Assembly: GCF_004348525.1 (NCBI RefSeq)
Contig: NZ_SMKG01000044.1
Span: 1 to 32,995 of the forward strand
Source: Micromonospora sp. 15K316
GTDB lineage: Bacteria > Actinomycetota > Actinomycetes > Mycobacteriales > Micromonosporaceae
Length of the DNA: 32,995 bases
Direction: 5' to 3'
The translations under genes and the position numbers were made by a program. Below the pieces are notes generated by a model. It was not told the origin of the DNA. It did not search any database and worked only from the letters and a program-made list of their open reading frames with translations. Of the stretch, positions 1 to 7,077 are shown one piece after another (the stretch's first letter is position 1; each line of letters opens with the position of its first letter).

Positions 1-2
1 CC

Positions 3-94
3 CCTGACCCCACCCCCACGCGGCTGATCATGAAGTTGTTGCCGTGACACGCCGAGGCGAACGGCAACAACTTCATGATCGCGCCGGGGTCAGG
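3..94. repeat. Nested inverted repeat, hairpin-forming
   Basis: Two perfect 20-nt arms (26-45 and 61-80, beginning GATCATGAAG and ending CTTCATGATC) flank a 15-nt loop. A second pair of 9-nt arms, CCTGACCCC (3-11) and GGGGTCAGG (86-94), lies outside them. No coding frame explains the symmetry. Recognisable similarity to an MFS transporter stops just to the right of the repeat, so the element sits at a breakpoint. It may be a small mobile repeat (MITE-like) or a genome-wide dispersed hairpin. Copy number cannot be judged from one window. Confidence 0.75.
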
Positions 95-106
95 CGACGG
101 GGGCGT

Positions 107-295
107 CGCCATGACGCCGACCATCAGGCCGCCCGCGCCGAGACCCTGGACCGCCCGGAAGGCGATGAGCTGGACCATTCCGTCGGCGGGCCCGCCGAGG
201 AGGCCGGAACCGGCCATGCCGCAGAGCGCCGAGCCCACCAGGAAGATGACGACCGAGGTGAGGAAGACCGACTTGCGCCCGTAGAGGTCGCCGAA
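107..295 (-). pseudogene. MFS (DHA2-type) transporter fragment
   Basis: The minus strand reads as an internal piece of a drug:H+ antiporter of the DHA2 group. It has the loop 2-3 signature GDLYGRK, a hydrophobic helix, and then IAFRAVQGLGAGGLMVGVMA. Only about 63 codons remain. The protein has no N-terminus (the first helices are missing at about 295) and no C-terminus (similarity ends at about 107, next to the inverted repeat). The fragment faces a truncated tetR remnant, the usual regulator/pump arrangement, so this is the scar of a former efflux pair. It is not expected to be functional. Confidence 0.75.
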
Positions 296-777
296 CGGCT
301 CAACGTGACGAAGGCCGCCCTCTACTACCACTTCAAGAGCAAGGACGAGATCGTCTCCAGCTTCGTGCAGGACCGGCTGGAGCGGATCGACTCGCTCGTC
401 GCCTGGGCCGACGCGCAGCCGGCCAACCGGGACACCCGGCGCGAGCTGATCGCCCGGTACGCCGACGCCATGTTCACCGACGACCACCCCTCGGTGATGC
501 GCTTCTTCGAGCAGAACCAGACGGCGCTCAAGAGCCTGACGGCCGGGCAACAGATGCGCGGCCGGATGATGCAGCTGGCCAGCGCCTCCGCCGCGGCGAC
601 GAATCCCCGGCGGCGCAGCTGCGCGCGGCGCTCTCCCTCTTCGCCGTGCACAGCAGCTGGTTCGCCGTACGGACGCCGCACATCACCGACGCGGAACGCC
701 GGAAGATCGCCCTCGAGGTGGCCGACGAACTGCTCGCGCGGATCGGCGAGCCGGAGCGAGTCGGCGGCGACGCCTAA
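281..777 (+). pseudogene. TetR-family regulator remnant, truncated and frameshifted
   Basis: From about 281 the frame reads VAERLNVTKAALYYHFKSKDE, a textbook second half of a TetR helix-turn-helix, followed by a ligand-domain-like helical region. The first roughly 30 residues, including the start codon and first DNA-binding helices, are missing and replaced by opposite-strand MFS sequence. Near 590-600 the similarity moves to another frame, continuing DESPAAQLRAAL through FAVHSSWFAVRTPHITD to a TAA at 775-777, which fits loss of one base. With both lesions it is a pseudogene. A sequencing error could explain the frameshift but not the missing N-terminus. Confidence 0.8.
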
Positions 778-958
778 CCACCCGACTCGGGTCGCCGGTA
801 TCTCGGGCAGTCCGGTCCGCGTGATGCCCCGACGTCGAGGAACCCGAGTCGATCACCGGGCGTTCCCGGGGTGAACGGCCACCGTTGCGGCTCGGCCCCG
901 GCCGGATGCGTCAGACCGGGCCGGGCCGGGCCGCGCCGGGCACGTCGGCCGGGAGGCG

Positions 959-1456
959 TCAGGGGCGGGGCAGTTCGAGACGGAGGGCCAGCAGCTCGAC
1001 CCCCGGCAGCGGCGACCAGTCCTTCTCCGGGACCCGGACGAAACCGAGCCGCTCGTAGAGGCGCCGCGCCTGCTCGGCCATCCCGTGGCGGACGCAGATC
1101 ACCACGGCCGAGCAGCCGAGCTCGGCGGCCCGCTCGATGCACGCGCGGGCCAGCGCGGCGCCGGCGCCGAGCCCCTGCGCCGCGGGGTCGACGGCGAGCA
1201 TCCGGAACTCCGCTTCGCCGGGACCGGCGAGTTCGGCGTACCGGCTGCCGGGCAGCACGAAGGTGACCGAGCCGAGCACCCGGCCCGCCGCGTCCTCGGC
1301 GACCAGCACCGTGCCGTTCTCCGCCCGAGTCGGCACGTCGGCCAGCACCGCGCCGTAGCCGTTCTCCCCCTTGAGCTGCCCGTCCGCCTCGTACGCGGCC
1401 ACCGTGAGCCGGGCGATCGCGGGAAAGTCGGCCGGCGTGGCCGGCCGGACGAGCAA
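959..1456 (-). CDS. GNAT-family N-acetyltransferase
   Basis: About 165 residues with the GNAT fold order: N-terminal VRPATPADFPAIARL (beta1-alpha1), a central strand ending FRMLAVDP, the acetyl-CoA pyrophosphate loop QGLGAG, then YERLGFVRV near the end. Such proteins move an acetyl group from acetyl-CoA to an amine; the substrate cannot be told. I chose the TTG at 1456 because the protein then begins LLVRPATP like family members. It lies only a few bases after the stop of the biotinyl protein gene (1462), so translation is probably coupled. An in-frame TTG at 1465 overlapping that stop is the alternative. Confidence 0.85.
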   Translation of the reverse strand: MLVRPATPADFPAIARLTVAAYEADGQLKGENGYGAVLADVPTRAENGTVLVAEDAAGRVLGSVTFVLPGSRYAELAGPGEAEFRMLAVDPAAQGLGAGAALARACIERAAELGCSAVVICVRHGMAEQARRLYERLGFVRVPEKDWSPLPGVELLALRLELPRP

Positions 1457-1461
1457 CCCCG

Positions 1462-1677
1462 TCAAGCGATCACGGCGATCAGGTCGCCGTCCTGCACCAC
1501 GTCGCCCTCGTTGACCGCGAGCTGCTGGAGGATCCCGTCGGACTCGGCGACGACCGGGATCTCCATCTTCATCGACTCGAGGATCACCAGCGTGTCCCCC
1601 TCGGACACCGAGTCGCCCTGCGACGCGACGACCTTCCAGACGTTCGCCACCATCTCGGCGCGAATCTCCTCGGCCAT
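1462..1677 (-). CDS. Biotinylated protein TB7.3-like (biotin/lipoyl attachment)
   Basis: A 71-residue stand-alone biotinyl domain. The attachment motif ESMKME is intact with the acceptor Lys at residue 37, flanked by the two half-barrels (GDSVSEGDTLVILE and GDVVQDGDLIAV). Size and sequence match mycobacterial TB7.3, which also lies beside rshA/sigH. The likely role is a carrier for an acyl-CoA carboxylase or a free biotin acceptor; the partner carboxylase is not in the window. The ATG is preceded by a purine-rich GGGGAG. The upstream 1678-1928 region separates it from divergent bL37. Confidence 0.9.
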   Translation of the reverse strand: MAEEIRAEMVANVWKVVASQGDSVSEGDTLVILESMKMEIPVVAESDGILQQLAVNEGDVVQDGDLIAVIA

Positions 1678-1835
1678 CTCCCCGGCCCTCCCCTCTCGTG
1701 GTTACCTGACGACGTATCCAATCATGCGGCCGGCAGGTGTGAGAGCGGCGCGGCCGGGCACCCACCCCGGCCCGGCCGAGTCGGGCGACCCACGTGCTCG
1801 ACGCCCCGGCGCGGCACGGGCCACGTGGGCCGCAC

Positions 1836-1841
1836 TAGCAT
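1836..1841 (+). promoter_or_regulatory. Candidate -10 box for bL37
   Basis: TAGCAT fits the TANNNT rule, with a start point expected about 80 nt before the bL37 ATG. No convincing -35 element is seen 17 nt upstream. Confidence 0.3.
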
Positions 1842-1928
1842 CAGCGGGTCGGACCCGGTGCCGGGCGACCGGTGGGTGCACCGGCGCCGAGGTCGTCAAG
1901 CCGGATCCGACCATCAAAGGAGGTCACC

Positions 1929-2003
1929 ATGGCGAAGAAGGCTCGCAAGAAGAAGGCCCGCAAGAAGAGCGGCGCCAACCACGGCAAGCGCCCCAACTCC
2001 TGA
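1929..2003 (+). CDS. Ribosomal protein bL37 (24 aa)
   Basis: A 24-codon gene: the product begins MAKKARKKK and ends NHGKRPNS. It is preceded by a full Shine-Dalgarno AAAGGAGGT at 1916-1924. More than a third of residues are Lys/Arg, as expected for an rRNA-binding peptide. Length, basic N-terminal half and the ANHGKRPNS tail match bL37, the small actinobacterial large-subunit protein found in mycobacterial ribosome structures. Its place between TB7.3 and rsrA is inferred to be conserved. It is too short for most gene finders. A 16-bp hairpin terminator follows. Confidence 0.8.
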   Translation: MAKKARKKKARKKSGANHGKRPNS

Positions 2004-2064
2004 CCTCGTGGCGGGCGAGCCCGCCGACGACCAGTCAGCTCCCCCGGCCCCGGGCCGGGAACGC

Positions 2065-2099
2065 CGGTGGCCCGGGTCGACGATCGACCCGGGCCACCG
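2065..2099. terminator. Bidirectional hairpin terminator
   Basis: A perfect 16-bp stem (2065-2080 with 2084-2099) closes on a 3-nt loop. It stands between the convergent ends of bL37 (+, ends 2003) and rsrA (-, ends 2116), so it can serve both strands. There is no U-tract, which is usual for intrinsic terminators in high-GC actinobacteria. Confidence 0.8.
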
Positions 2100-2115
2100 C
2101 GCGTGTGAAGGTTTC

Positions 2116-2403
2116 TCAGTCGGCGAGTTCGCGCGACTCCGTGCTCTCGAAGACGACCAACTCGGTGAGCTTGACGCGCAGGCGCTCCCGCAGCTGCTCC
2201 GGCGCGGTCTCGTTGCCGCAGCAGCGCGCCACCAGCGCCCTCACCTCCTGCTCGATGCCGTACTCGCGCAGGCACGGCCCGCAGTCGTCGAGGTGGTGCC
2301 GGATCAGCGAGCGCCTGTCGTCGGCGCACTCGAGATCCAGGTAGAGGTAGACCTCGGCGAGCACCTCGCGGCAGTCCGTCTCGTGCGGCTCTCCACAGCT
2401 CAC
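2116..2403 (-). CDS. rsrA: Redox-sensing zinc anti-sigma factor RsrA
   Basis: A 95-residue ZAS-family anti-sigma factor that holds SigR inactive when reduced and releases it on disulfide stress. Cys11, His37, Cys41 and Cys44 are at the same positions as in Streptomyces coelicolor RsrA; the last three form H-x3-C-x2-C. Cys3 and Cys61/62 are also present. The GTG start at 2403 follows GGGAGGT and lies one base after the sigR stop, so sigR and rsrA form an operon with coupled translation. The C-terminal helical segment (LRERLRVKLTELVVFES) completes the sigma-binding domain. Confidence 0.93.
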   Translation of the reverse strand: MSCGEPHETDCREVLAEVYLYLDLECADDRRSLIRHHLDDCGPCLREYGIEQEVRALVARCCGNETAPEQLRERLRVKLTELVVFESTESRELAD

Positions 2404-2404
2404 G

Positions 2405-3016
2405 TCACACCTCCCGGCCGGCGGGAGCGGTCGAGCCCTTGGTGGCGGCGCTGAAGCCCCGCTCCTTGGCATACTGCTCCAGCAGCTTGCGCAGATTACG
2501 CCGACCACGGTGCAGACGCGACATCACCGTGCCGATCGGCGTACCCATGATGTCGGCGACCTCCTTGTAGGAGAAGCCCTCGACATCGGTCAGGTAGACC
2601 GCGAGGCGGAACTCCTCCGGCAGCTGCTGGAGGGCCTCCTTGACGTCGCTGTCCGGCAGCCGGTCCAGCGCCTCGGTCTCGGCCGAACGCAACCCGCTCG
2701 AGGTGTGCGACTCGGCCTCGGCGAGCTGCCAGTCGGTGATCTCGTCGGTCGGCGCCTGCACCGGCTGGCGCTGCCGCCGACGGTAGGAGTTGATGTAGGT
2801 GTTGGTCAGGATCCGGTAGAGCCAGGCCTTCAGGTTGGTGCCCTGCTCGAACTGGTGGAAGGCCGCGTACGCCTTCAGGTAGGTCTCCTGGACCAGGTCC
2901 TCGGCATCCGCCGGGTTGCGCGTCATCCGCAGCCCGGCAGCGTAGAGCTGATCGACGAATGGCATCGCGTCCCGCTCGAAGCGGGCCCTGCGCTCGTCCG
3001 TCTTCTCGGTCGTCAA
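2405..3016 (-). CDS. sigR: ECF sigma factor SigR/SigH (thiol-oxidative stress)
   Basis: Group IV sigma factor, about 203 residues in the short form. Region 2 shows [21 protein letters not shown] and [22 protein letters not shown]; region 4 shows [41 protein letters not shown] (split here by domain, both intact). This is the SigR/SigH type that turns on thioredoxin and thiol genes when RsrA is oxidised. A TTG at 3016 behind AGGGG gives the usual N-terminus ([19 protein letters not shown]); a GTG at 3022 is also possible. The frame stays open upstream to a well-placed GTG at 3217, giving a longer isoform described separately. Confidence 0.92.
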   Translation of the reverse strand: MTTEKTDERRARFERDAMPFVDQLYAAGLRMTRNPADAEDLVQETYLKAYAAFHQFEQGTNLKAWLYRILTNTYINSYRRRQRQPVQAPTDEITDWQLAEAESHTSSGLRSAETEALDRLPDSDVKEALQQLPEEFRLAVYLTDVEGFSYKEVADIMGTPIGTVMSRLHRGRRNLRKLLEQYAKERGFSAATKGSTAPAGREV

Positions 3017-3217
3017 CCGCACGTCCCCTCGCGTCGGATGCTTTCCCGCCGAGGATACGCGCACGGGCGTGCCCACAGATTCACTTCCGGCCGGTGTGCT
3101 CGTGCTCACCGCGGCCGTTCCGCCCGACGTGGCGGGCCATTCCGGTCCGGCGAGCAGCCGGCGTAGCTGTCGCACGTCCCGGTCGTCCCGCTCCCGGCTC
3201 CGTGTCTCGATCGGCAC
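3017..3217 (-). other. sigR: N-terminal extension encoding a possible long SigR isoform
   Basis: In frame with sigR, 67 extra codons run from a GTG at 3217 ([13 protein letters not shown]...) without a stop. That GTG has a strong ribosome site GGAGGGGGG and lies about 36 nt inside the transcript expected from the SigR-type promoter at 3260-3285. In S. coelicolor the SigR-dependent promoter similarly makes an unstable, longer SigR prime. The parallel suggests the same feed-forward/turn-over device here; it is inference from layout. Confidence 0.6.
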
Positions 3218-3259
3218 CCCGGTCCCCCCTCCGCGAAGAAAAGTCGTCCCGGGGGTAGT

Positions 3260-3285
3260 AACGCGGGTGTGGGGTGGAGCATTCC
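3260..3285 (-). promoter_or_regulatory. SigR-type autoregulatory promoter
   Basis: On the minus strand GGAAT (3285-3281), exactly 18 nt, then GTT (3262-3260): the published SigR/SigH consensus GGAAT-N18/19-GTT. It points to sigR, with a start predicted near 3253. Confidence 0.8.
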
Positions 3286-3645
3286 GAACGCCGCCGCGTG
3301 ATCGACCCGGGCGCGGCAGGTCGGTGCGGTCCCGGCGAGGTTCGGGCGGTCATCGTTCGCCGCCCGTCCCCTTTCCTGGTCCCGGCGTCGGCGCGGCCGG
3401 CGCTGGGACCAGGAAGGGCCTGGGAGGATGGTTCCGCCGCCCGAACCGGACGTTCGGCACCATCCGATGCAACGACCCTCCTCGGCCGCCGGAAACGGCC
3501 CGTTCGGCACGCGCGATCCCCGTCGCACGTCCGCACCCGGGCTGCGACCGCCGGTCCGGACCCGCCGGTCCGCAGCGCCCCGCAGGTCGGTGACGCCCTA
3601 CGCGCCCGCCGGGTCTGCGGCCCGGTCCGCCGGGCCGCCCGCACG
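3286..3645. other. Intergenic region without a convincing gene
   Basis: The 360 bp between the sigR promoter and the hydrolase stop hold several open frames in both directions, but all have shadow-type Arg/Pro/Gly-rich translations and no ribosome site. The only structure I can support is the hairpin at 3373-3415. Confidence 0.6.
3373..3415 (-). terminator. Hairpin terminator downstream of the hydrolase gene
   Basis: A 15-bp stem (3373-3387 with 3401-3415, one G-U pair) with a 13-nt GC-rich loop. It lies downstream of the minus-strand hydrolase gene and upstream of the sigR promoter, so it probably insulates sigR from read-through. Confidence 0.6.
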
Positions 3646-4260
3646 TCAGCGCCCGGCCCAGCCCTGTCCGCGCAGCCAGTCCCGCACCACGGCCGCCACC
3701 CCGGCTGGATCCTTCCGCAGGTCGTGCACCTCCCCGGGCCGGGTCAGCACGGTCACGCCGGGGCTCGCCTCGGGCACACCGAACGGGTCCCGGTCGCCGT
3801 TGACCACCAGGGTCGGCAGCCCGGTCAGCAGCTCCGCCGCCCGGGACCGCTCCGGCCGACCCGGCGGGTGCAGGGGAAAGGCGAGGGCCACGATCCCCGC
3901 CGCGCCGACCGCGCCCGCCGTGCGGCAGGCCACCCGGGCGCCACTGGAGCGGCCGCCCACGAGCACCGGCACGGCCCGATGCCACTCACGCAGCACGGCG
4001 AGCACCGCCGTCCACGCCTCGTCGAGGTGCCCGGCGGGCGCGGGCGCGCGCCGGCCGGCCACCCGGTACGGCTGGGTCACCCGGACGACGCCGACGCCGG
4101 CGGCCACCACCGCGTCGCGTACCGCGAGCAGATCCGGGGCGTCGACGTCGCCGCCCGCGCCGTGCCCGAGCACGAGCAGGGACGCGGCCGGGCCGGCCGG
4201 CAGGTCGGTGTCGAGCCGGGCCGGCCCGCGAGGCGTAGTGATCTCGTCGTGCTGCGTCAC
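3646..4260 (-). CDS. Alpha/beta hydrolase (KANL3/Tex30-like, dienelactone-hydrolase fold)
   Basis: About 204 residues. Visible are the oxyanion-side loop LVLGHGAGGDVDAPDL, the nucleophile elbow GGRSSGARVA (G-x-S-x-G, Ser nucleophile), the late strand PTLVVNGDRDPFGVPE carrying the acid, and a HDL motif near the C-terminus for the catalytic His. This is the small KANL3/Tex30-like hydrolase group; the substrate is unknown. I prefer the GTG at 4260 because the protein then starts TQHDEITTPRG and a GAGAAT box lies 6 nt upstream, as in other leaderless genes here. An ATG at 4290 behind GGAAGG is the alternative. It follows the Wbl gene on the same strand. Confidence 0.82.
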   Translation of the reverse strand: MTQHDEITTPRGPARLDTDLPAGPAASLLVLGHGAGGDVDAPDLLAVRDAVVAAGVGVVRVTQPYRVAGRRAPAPAGHLDEAWTAVLAVLREWHRAVPVLVGGRSSGARVACRTAGAVGAAGIVALAFPLHPPGRPERSRAAELLTGLPTLVVNGDRDPFGVPEASPGVTVLTRPGEVHDLRKDPAGVAAVVRDWLRGQGWAGR

Positions 4261-4266
4261 CGACCC

Positions 4267-4272
4267 ATTCTC
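4267..4272 (-). promoter_or_regulatory. Candidate leaderless -10 box, hydrolase gene
   Basis: GAGAAT on the minus strand, 6 nt before the GTG at 4260. The first base departs from TANNNT. Confidence 0.35.
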
Positions 4273-4368
4273 TGCCCTGCCGACCGGCATTACGCCGGGA
4301 CCTTCCGCGTCAGCCGCAGGCCGGCCGACCCGACGGCAGGGAATCCGAGCCGGTCGGGGCCGCTTCGC

Positions 4369-4761
4369 TCAGCTGAGCGGGACGAGGGTGAGCAGGCGGT
4401 CGCGGACCGGCGGACCGGCCTCCTCGGCGGCCTCCGGATCCGGTTCGACCTCGGCACGCCAGGCGACCAGCATGGCCCGGCGCTCGCGGGGCGTGGTCGC
4501 GCCCCACACGCCGTGGCAGTCGCCGACCTCGAGCGCCCAGGCGAGGCACGAACCCTGCACCTCGCAGCTGCGGCAGAGCGCCACCGCCGCGTCCGCGGGC
4601 TCGTTCGGCGCGGGAAAGAACGTCTCCGGATCAACTGTCTGGCAGGTTCCTCTGGTCCGCCACGCCTCGTCCTCACGTCGCTCGCGCAACGCGCGGAGCA
4701 GACGTGGATCTCGACGTGCGGCAGCAACCTCGTGCGGGCGGGGCATGCGCGCCCGGGTCAT
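4369..4761 (-). CDS. WhiB-like iron-sulfur transcription regulator
   Basis: 130 residues. The four Wbl cluster ligands are Cys40, Cys63, Cys66 and Cys72 (C-x22-C-x2-C-x5-C), followed by the turn GVWGATTPRERR and a basic/acidic tail. An additional Cys82 sits next to the turn. Wbl proteins bind a 4Fe-4S cluster and usually act with the housekeeping sigma factor. It has a long 39-residue N-terminal arm compared with mycobacterial WhiB1 (which occupies the matching place near sigH) and lacks a WhiB7-type AT-hook. The ATG at 4761 follows GGGAGGTGGGTGA, an excellent ribosome site. The 198 bp upstream to the SRAP gene should contain its promoter; I could not pick a clear one. Confidence 0.9.
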   Translation of the reverse strand: MTRARMPRPHEVAAARRDPRLLRALRERREDEAWRTRGTCQTVDPETFFPAPNEPADAAVALCRSCEVQGSCLAWALEVGDCHGVWGATTPRERRAMLVAWRAEVEPDPEAAEEAGPPVRDRLLTLVPLS

Positions 4762-4959
4762 TCACCCACCTCCCCCGTGGGACCGGCAAGATCGATGGGT
4801 GTCATCCGCCCCCTGCGAATCGACACTCACCACCGGCGCTGTGTTCTACCGCACTTCCGGAGGGGGTCACAAGGGGCTATCGGGAAGATGGCTGAACGGC
4901 CGGGAGACGTTTCACCCGTAACACTGGCAAATCGGTACGCGACAATGCGCAAGCCGCGA

Positions 4960-5667
4960 TCAGAACAGGGTCGGCTCCGCCACGTCGACGACGGGGACGA
5001 GCGGCACCCGCGCGGTCAACCGCGGACCGTCGTTACGGACGTCACCGACCGCCGGGCCGACCGGACGGACCTCCAGCCCGGCGAGCCACTCGGGGGCCGG
5101 CGGGACGAGCAGCGCGGCCGGATCGTCGGTGGAGGTCAGCCAGGACGCCCAACTCTCCCGGGGCAGCAGCAGCGGCATCCGGTCGTGCACCTCCGCCAGT
5201 TCGCCGAGCGCGGCGGTGGTGAGCACGCTGAAGGTGAGCCGCTCCCCGTCGCCGGAGCCCCAGGTCGACCAGATGCCGGCGAAGGCCAGCACCGAGCCGT
5301 CCCTCGGCGTCATGTAGTAGGCCTGCCGGCCCTCCGGTGAGCGCACCCACTCGTACCACCCGTCGGCCGGGACCAGGCAGCGACGGCGGGCGAAGGCGCC
5401 GGCGTACGCCCGGCTGGTCGCCACCGTCTCGGCGCGTGCGTTGATCATCCGCGCGGCCCCGGCGGCGCTGCGGGCCCAGTGCGGCAGGAAACCCCAGCGG
5501 CCCACGGCGAGGGCGCGATGCCCCTGCGGGCTCAGCCGCACCAGCGGGACCGGGTCGGTGGGCGCGACGTTGTAATCCGGGCCCACCTCGCCGCCGGTGT
5601 CGTCGGACGACTCGAAGACGGCGCTCAGCTCGCCGGAGCTCCGGGTCGTCGCGTACCTGCCACACAT
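4960..5667 (-). CDS. SRAP protein (YedK/HMCES), abasic-site DNA shield
   Basis: 235 residues beginning MCGRYA: after Met removal Cys2 is the N-terminal residue that forms the thiazolidine crosslink with abasic sites in single-stranded DNA. The other active-site residues are visible: N33 (YNVAPT), N76 (INARAET), E106 (WYEW) and H161 (EVHDRMP). All are intact, so an active enzyme is expected. The start at 5667 is fixed by the need for Cys2; a GTG nine bases upstream would bury it. No Shine-Dalgarno is present and a TAGCGT box lies 7 nt upstream. It diverges from aroA. The mycobacterial counterpart (Rv3226c) is likewise next to aroA. Confidence 0.93.
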   Translation of the reverse strand: MCGRYATTRSSGELSAVFESSDDTGGEVGPDYNVAPTDPVPLVRLSPQGHRALAVGRWGFLPHWARSAAGAARMINARAETVATSRAYAGAFARRRCLVPADGWYEWVRSPEGRQAYYMTPRDGSVLAFAGIWSTWGSGDGERLTFSVLTTAALGELAEVHDRMPLLLPRESWASWLTSTDDPAALLVPPAPEWLAGLEVRPVGPAVGDVRNDGPRLTARVPLVPVVDVAEPTLF

Positions 5668-5674
5668 GTCCCAC

Positions 5675-5680
5675 ACGCTA
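5675..5680 (-). promoter_or_regulatory. Leaderless-type -10 box, SRAP gene
   Basis: TAGCGT on the minus strand, 7 nt before the ATG at 5667; no ribosome site between. Confidence 0.5.
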
Positions 5681-5747
5681 ACCCGCCGGACGCCCGGCCG
5701 GCTGTCCCGACTAACGGGCGGCCGGCGTCACCGGCCGGCGGACACGG

Positions 5748-5753
5748 CAGAAT
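5748..5753 (+). promoter_or_regulatory. Leaderless-type -10 box, aroA
   Basis: CAGAAT followed by exactly 6 nt and the GTG start at 5760, with no Shine-Dalgarno. Confidence 0.5.
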
Positions 5754-5759
5754 GTAACC

Positions 5760-7061
5760 GTGGGGAATCTGACCGCGACCCGGCCGCTGAAGCCGTGGAC
5801 GGCACCGACCGCCTCCGATCCGGTCGCGGCCACGCTGCGCCTGCCCGGATCCAAGTCGATGACCGCCCGCGCGCTGGTGCTCGGCGCGCTGGCCAACGGT
5901 CCGTCGACGCTGGCCGGGCCGCTACGCGCACGGGACACCGAGCTGATGGCCGCCGGCCTGCGCGGCATGGGCGCGCACATGTCGATCAGCGACGACGAAC
6001 GCTGGCTCGTCCGACCGCACCGGCTCGTCGGCCCCGCGCACGTCGACGTCGGCCTGGCCGGCACGGTGATGCGCTTCGCGCCGCCGGTCGCCGGGCTGGC
6101 CGACGGCCGGATCACCTTCGACGGCGACCCGCAGGCCCGGACGCGACCGCTCGGCCCGCTGATCGGCGCGCTGCGCTCGCTCGGCGTGCGGATCGACGTC
6201 GCCGGTCCCGACAGCCTCCCGCTCACCGTGCTCGGCGTCGGCCGGGTCGCGGGCGGCGAGGTCGTGATCGACGCCTCCGCCTCCAGCCAGCTGGTCTCCG
6301 GCCTGCTGCTGGCCGCCCCCCGCTTCGACCGTGGGGTGGTGGTCCGGCACGTCGGCCCGCCGGTCCCCTCCGCACCCCACCTGCGGATGACCGTGCAGAT
6401 GCTGCGCGCCGCGGGCGCCGCCGTCGACGACACCGTCCCGGACGTCTGGACTGTCGAGCCGGGGCCGCTCGCCGGGCGCGGCTGGCAGATCGAGCCGGAC
6501 CTCTCCGGCGCCGTGCCGTTCTTCGCCGCCGCCCTGGTCACCGGGGGCGAGGTCACCCTCAAGGGGTGGCCGCACAGCAGCGCCCAGCCGGTCGAACGGC
6601 TGCGGGAGCTGCTGCAGCTCATGGGCGGCGAGGTGACGCTCTCCACCGACGGGCTCACCGTACGCGGCACCGGCGCGGTGCACGGGCTGGACGCGGACCT
6701 CTCCGACGTCAGCGAGCTGACCCCGGCACTGACCGCGCTGGCCATGCTGGCGGACTCCCCGTCCCGGTTCACCGGGGTGGCGCACATCCGCGGCCACGAG
6801 ACCGACCGGATCGCCGCGCTGGCCCGGGAGTTCACCGCGCTCGGCGCCGACCTCACCGAGTCCCACGACGGGCTGCACATCCGGCCCCGCCCGCTGCGCG
6901 GCGGCACGTTCCGCACCTACGCCGACCACCGCATGGCGCACGCCGCCGCGGTGGCCGGGCTCGCCGTACCCGGCATCGAACTCGACGACGTCGCCTGCAC
7001 CTCGAAGACCATGCCCGAGTTCCCGGCACTATGGTCAGCGATGGTGACGGGCAAGAGCTGA
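5760..7061 (+). CDS. aroA: 3-phosphoshikimate 1-carboxyvinyltransferase (EPSP synthase)
   Basis: 433 residues, the usual family length. It joins phosphoenolpyruvate to shikimate-3-phosphate in aromatic amino-acid synthesis. Motifs in order: LPGSKSMTARALVL (S3P/PEP-binding Lys, Ser and Arg; the common TNR is TAR here), GTVMRFAPP, SSQLVSGLLL, DLSDVSELTPAL (catalytic Asp region), HIRGHETDRIAAL and YADHRMAHAAAVAGL. The GTG start has no ribosome site but has a -10-like box 6 nt upstream. rsgA follows after 16 bp and its ribosome site GGAGG lies just past the aroA stop. Confidence 0.96.
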   Translation: MGNLTATRPLKPWTAPTASDPVAATLRLPGSKSMTARALVLGALANGPSTLAGPLRARDTELMAAGLRGMGAHMSISDDERWLVRPHRLVGPAHVDVGLAGTVMRFAPPVAGLADGRITFDGDPQARTRPLGPLIGALRSLGVRIDVAGPDSLPLTVLGVGRVAGGEVVIDASASSQLVSGLLLAAPRFDRGVVVRHVGPPVPSAPHLRMTVQMLRAAGAAVDDTVPDVWTVEPGPLAGRGWQIEPDLSGAVPFFAAALVTGGEVTLKGWPHSSAQPVERLRELLQLMGGEVTLSTDGLTVRGTGAVHGLDADLSDVSELTPALTALAMLADSPSRFTGVAHIRGHETDRIAALAREFTALGADLTESHDGLHIRPRPLRGGTFRTYADHRMAHAAAVAGLAVPGIELDDVACTSKTMPEFPALWSAMVTGKS

Positions 7062-7077
7062 CGACGGAGGGGCGGTC

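Noticed and set aside
783..851. 10-bp inverted repeat CGACTCGGGT / ACCCGAGTCG
   Set aside because: The arms are 49 nt apart and lie between a pseudogene and a convergent gene end; a terminator or chance are equally possible, so it is not listed as a feature.
3286..3645. Open frames upstream of sigR on both strands
   Set aside because: No ribosome sites, no domain motifs, strongly biased Arg/Pro/Gly translations, and a terminator hairpin inside.
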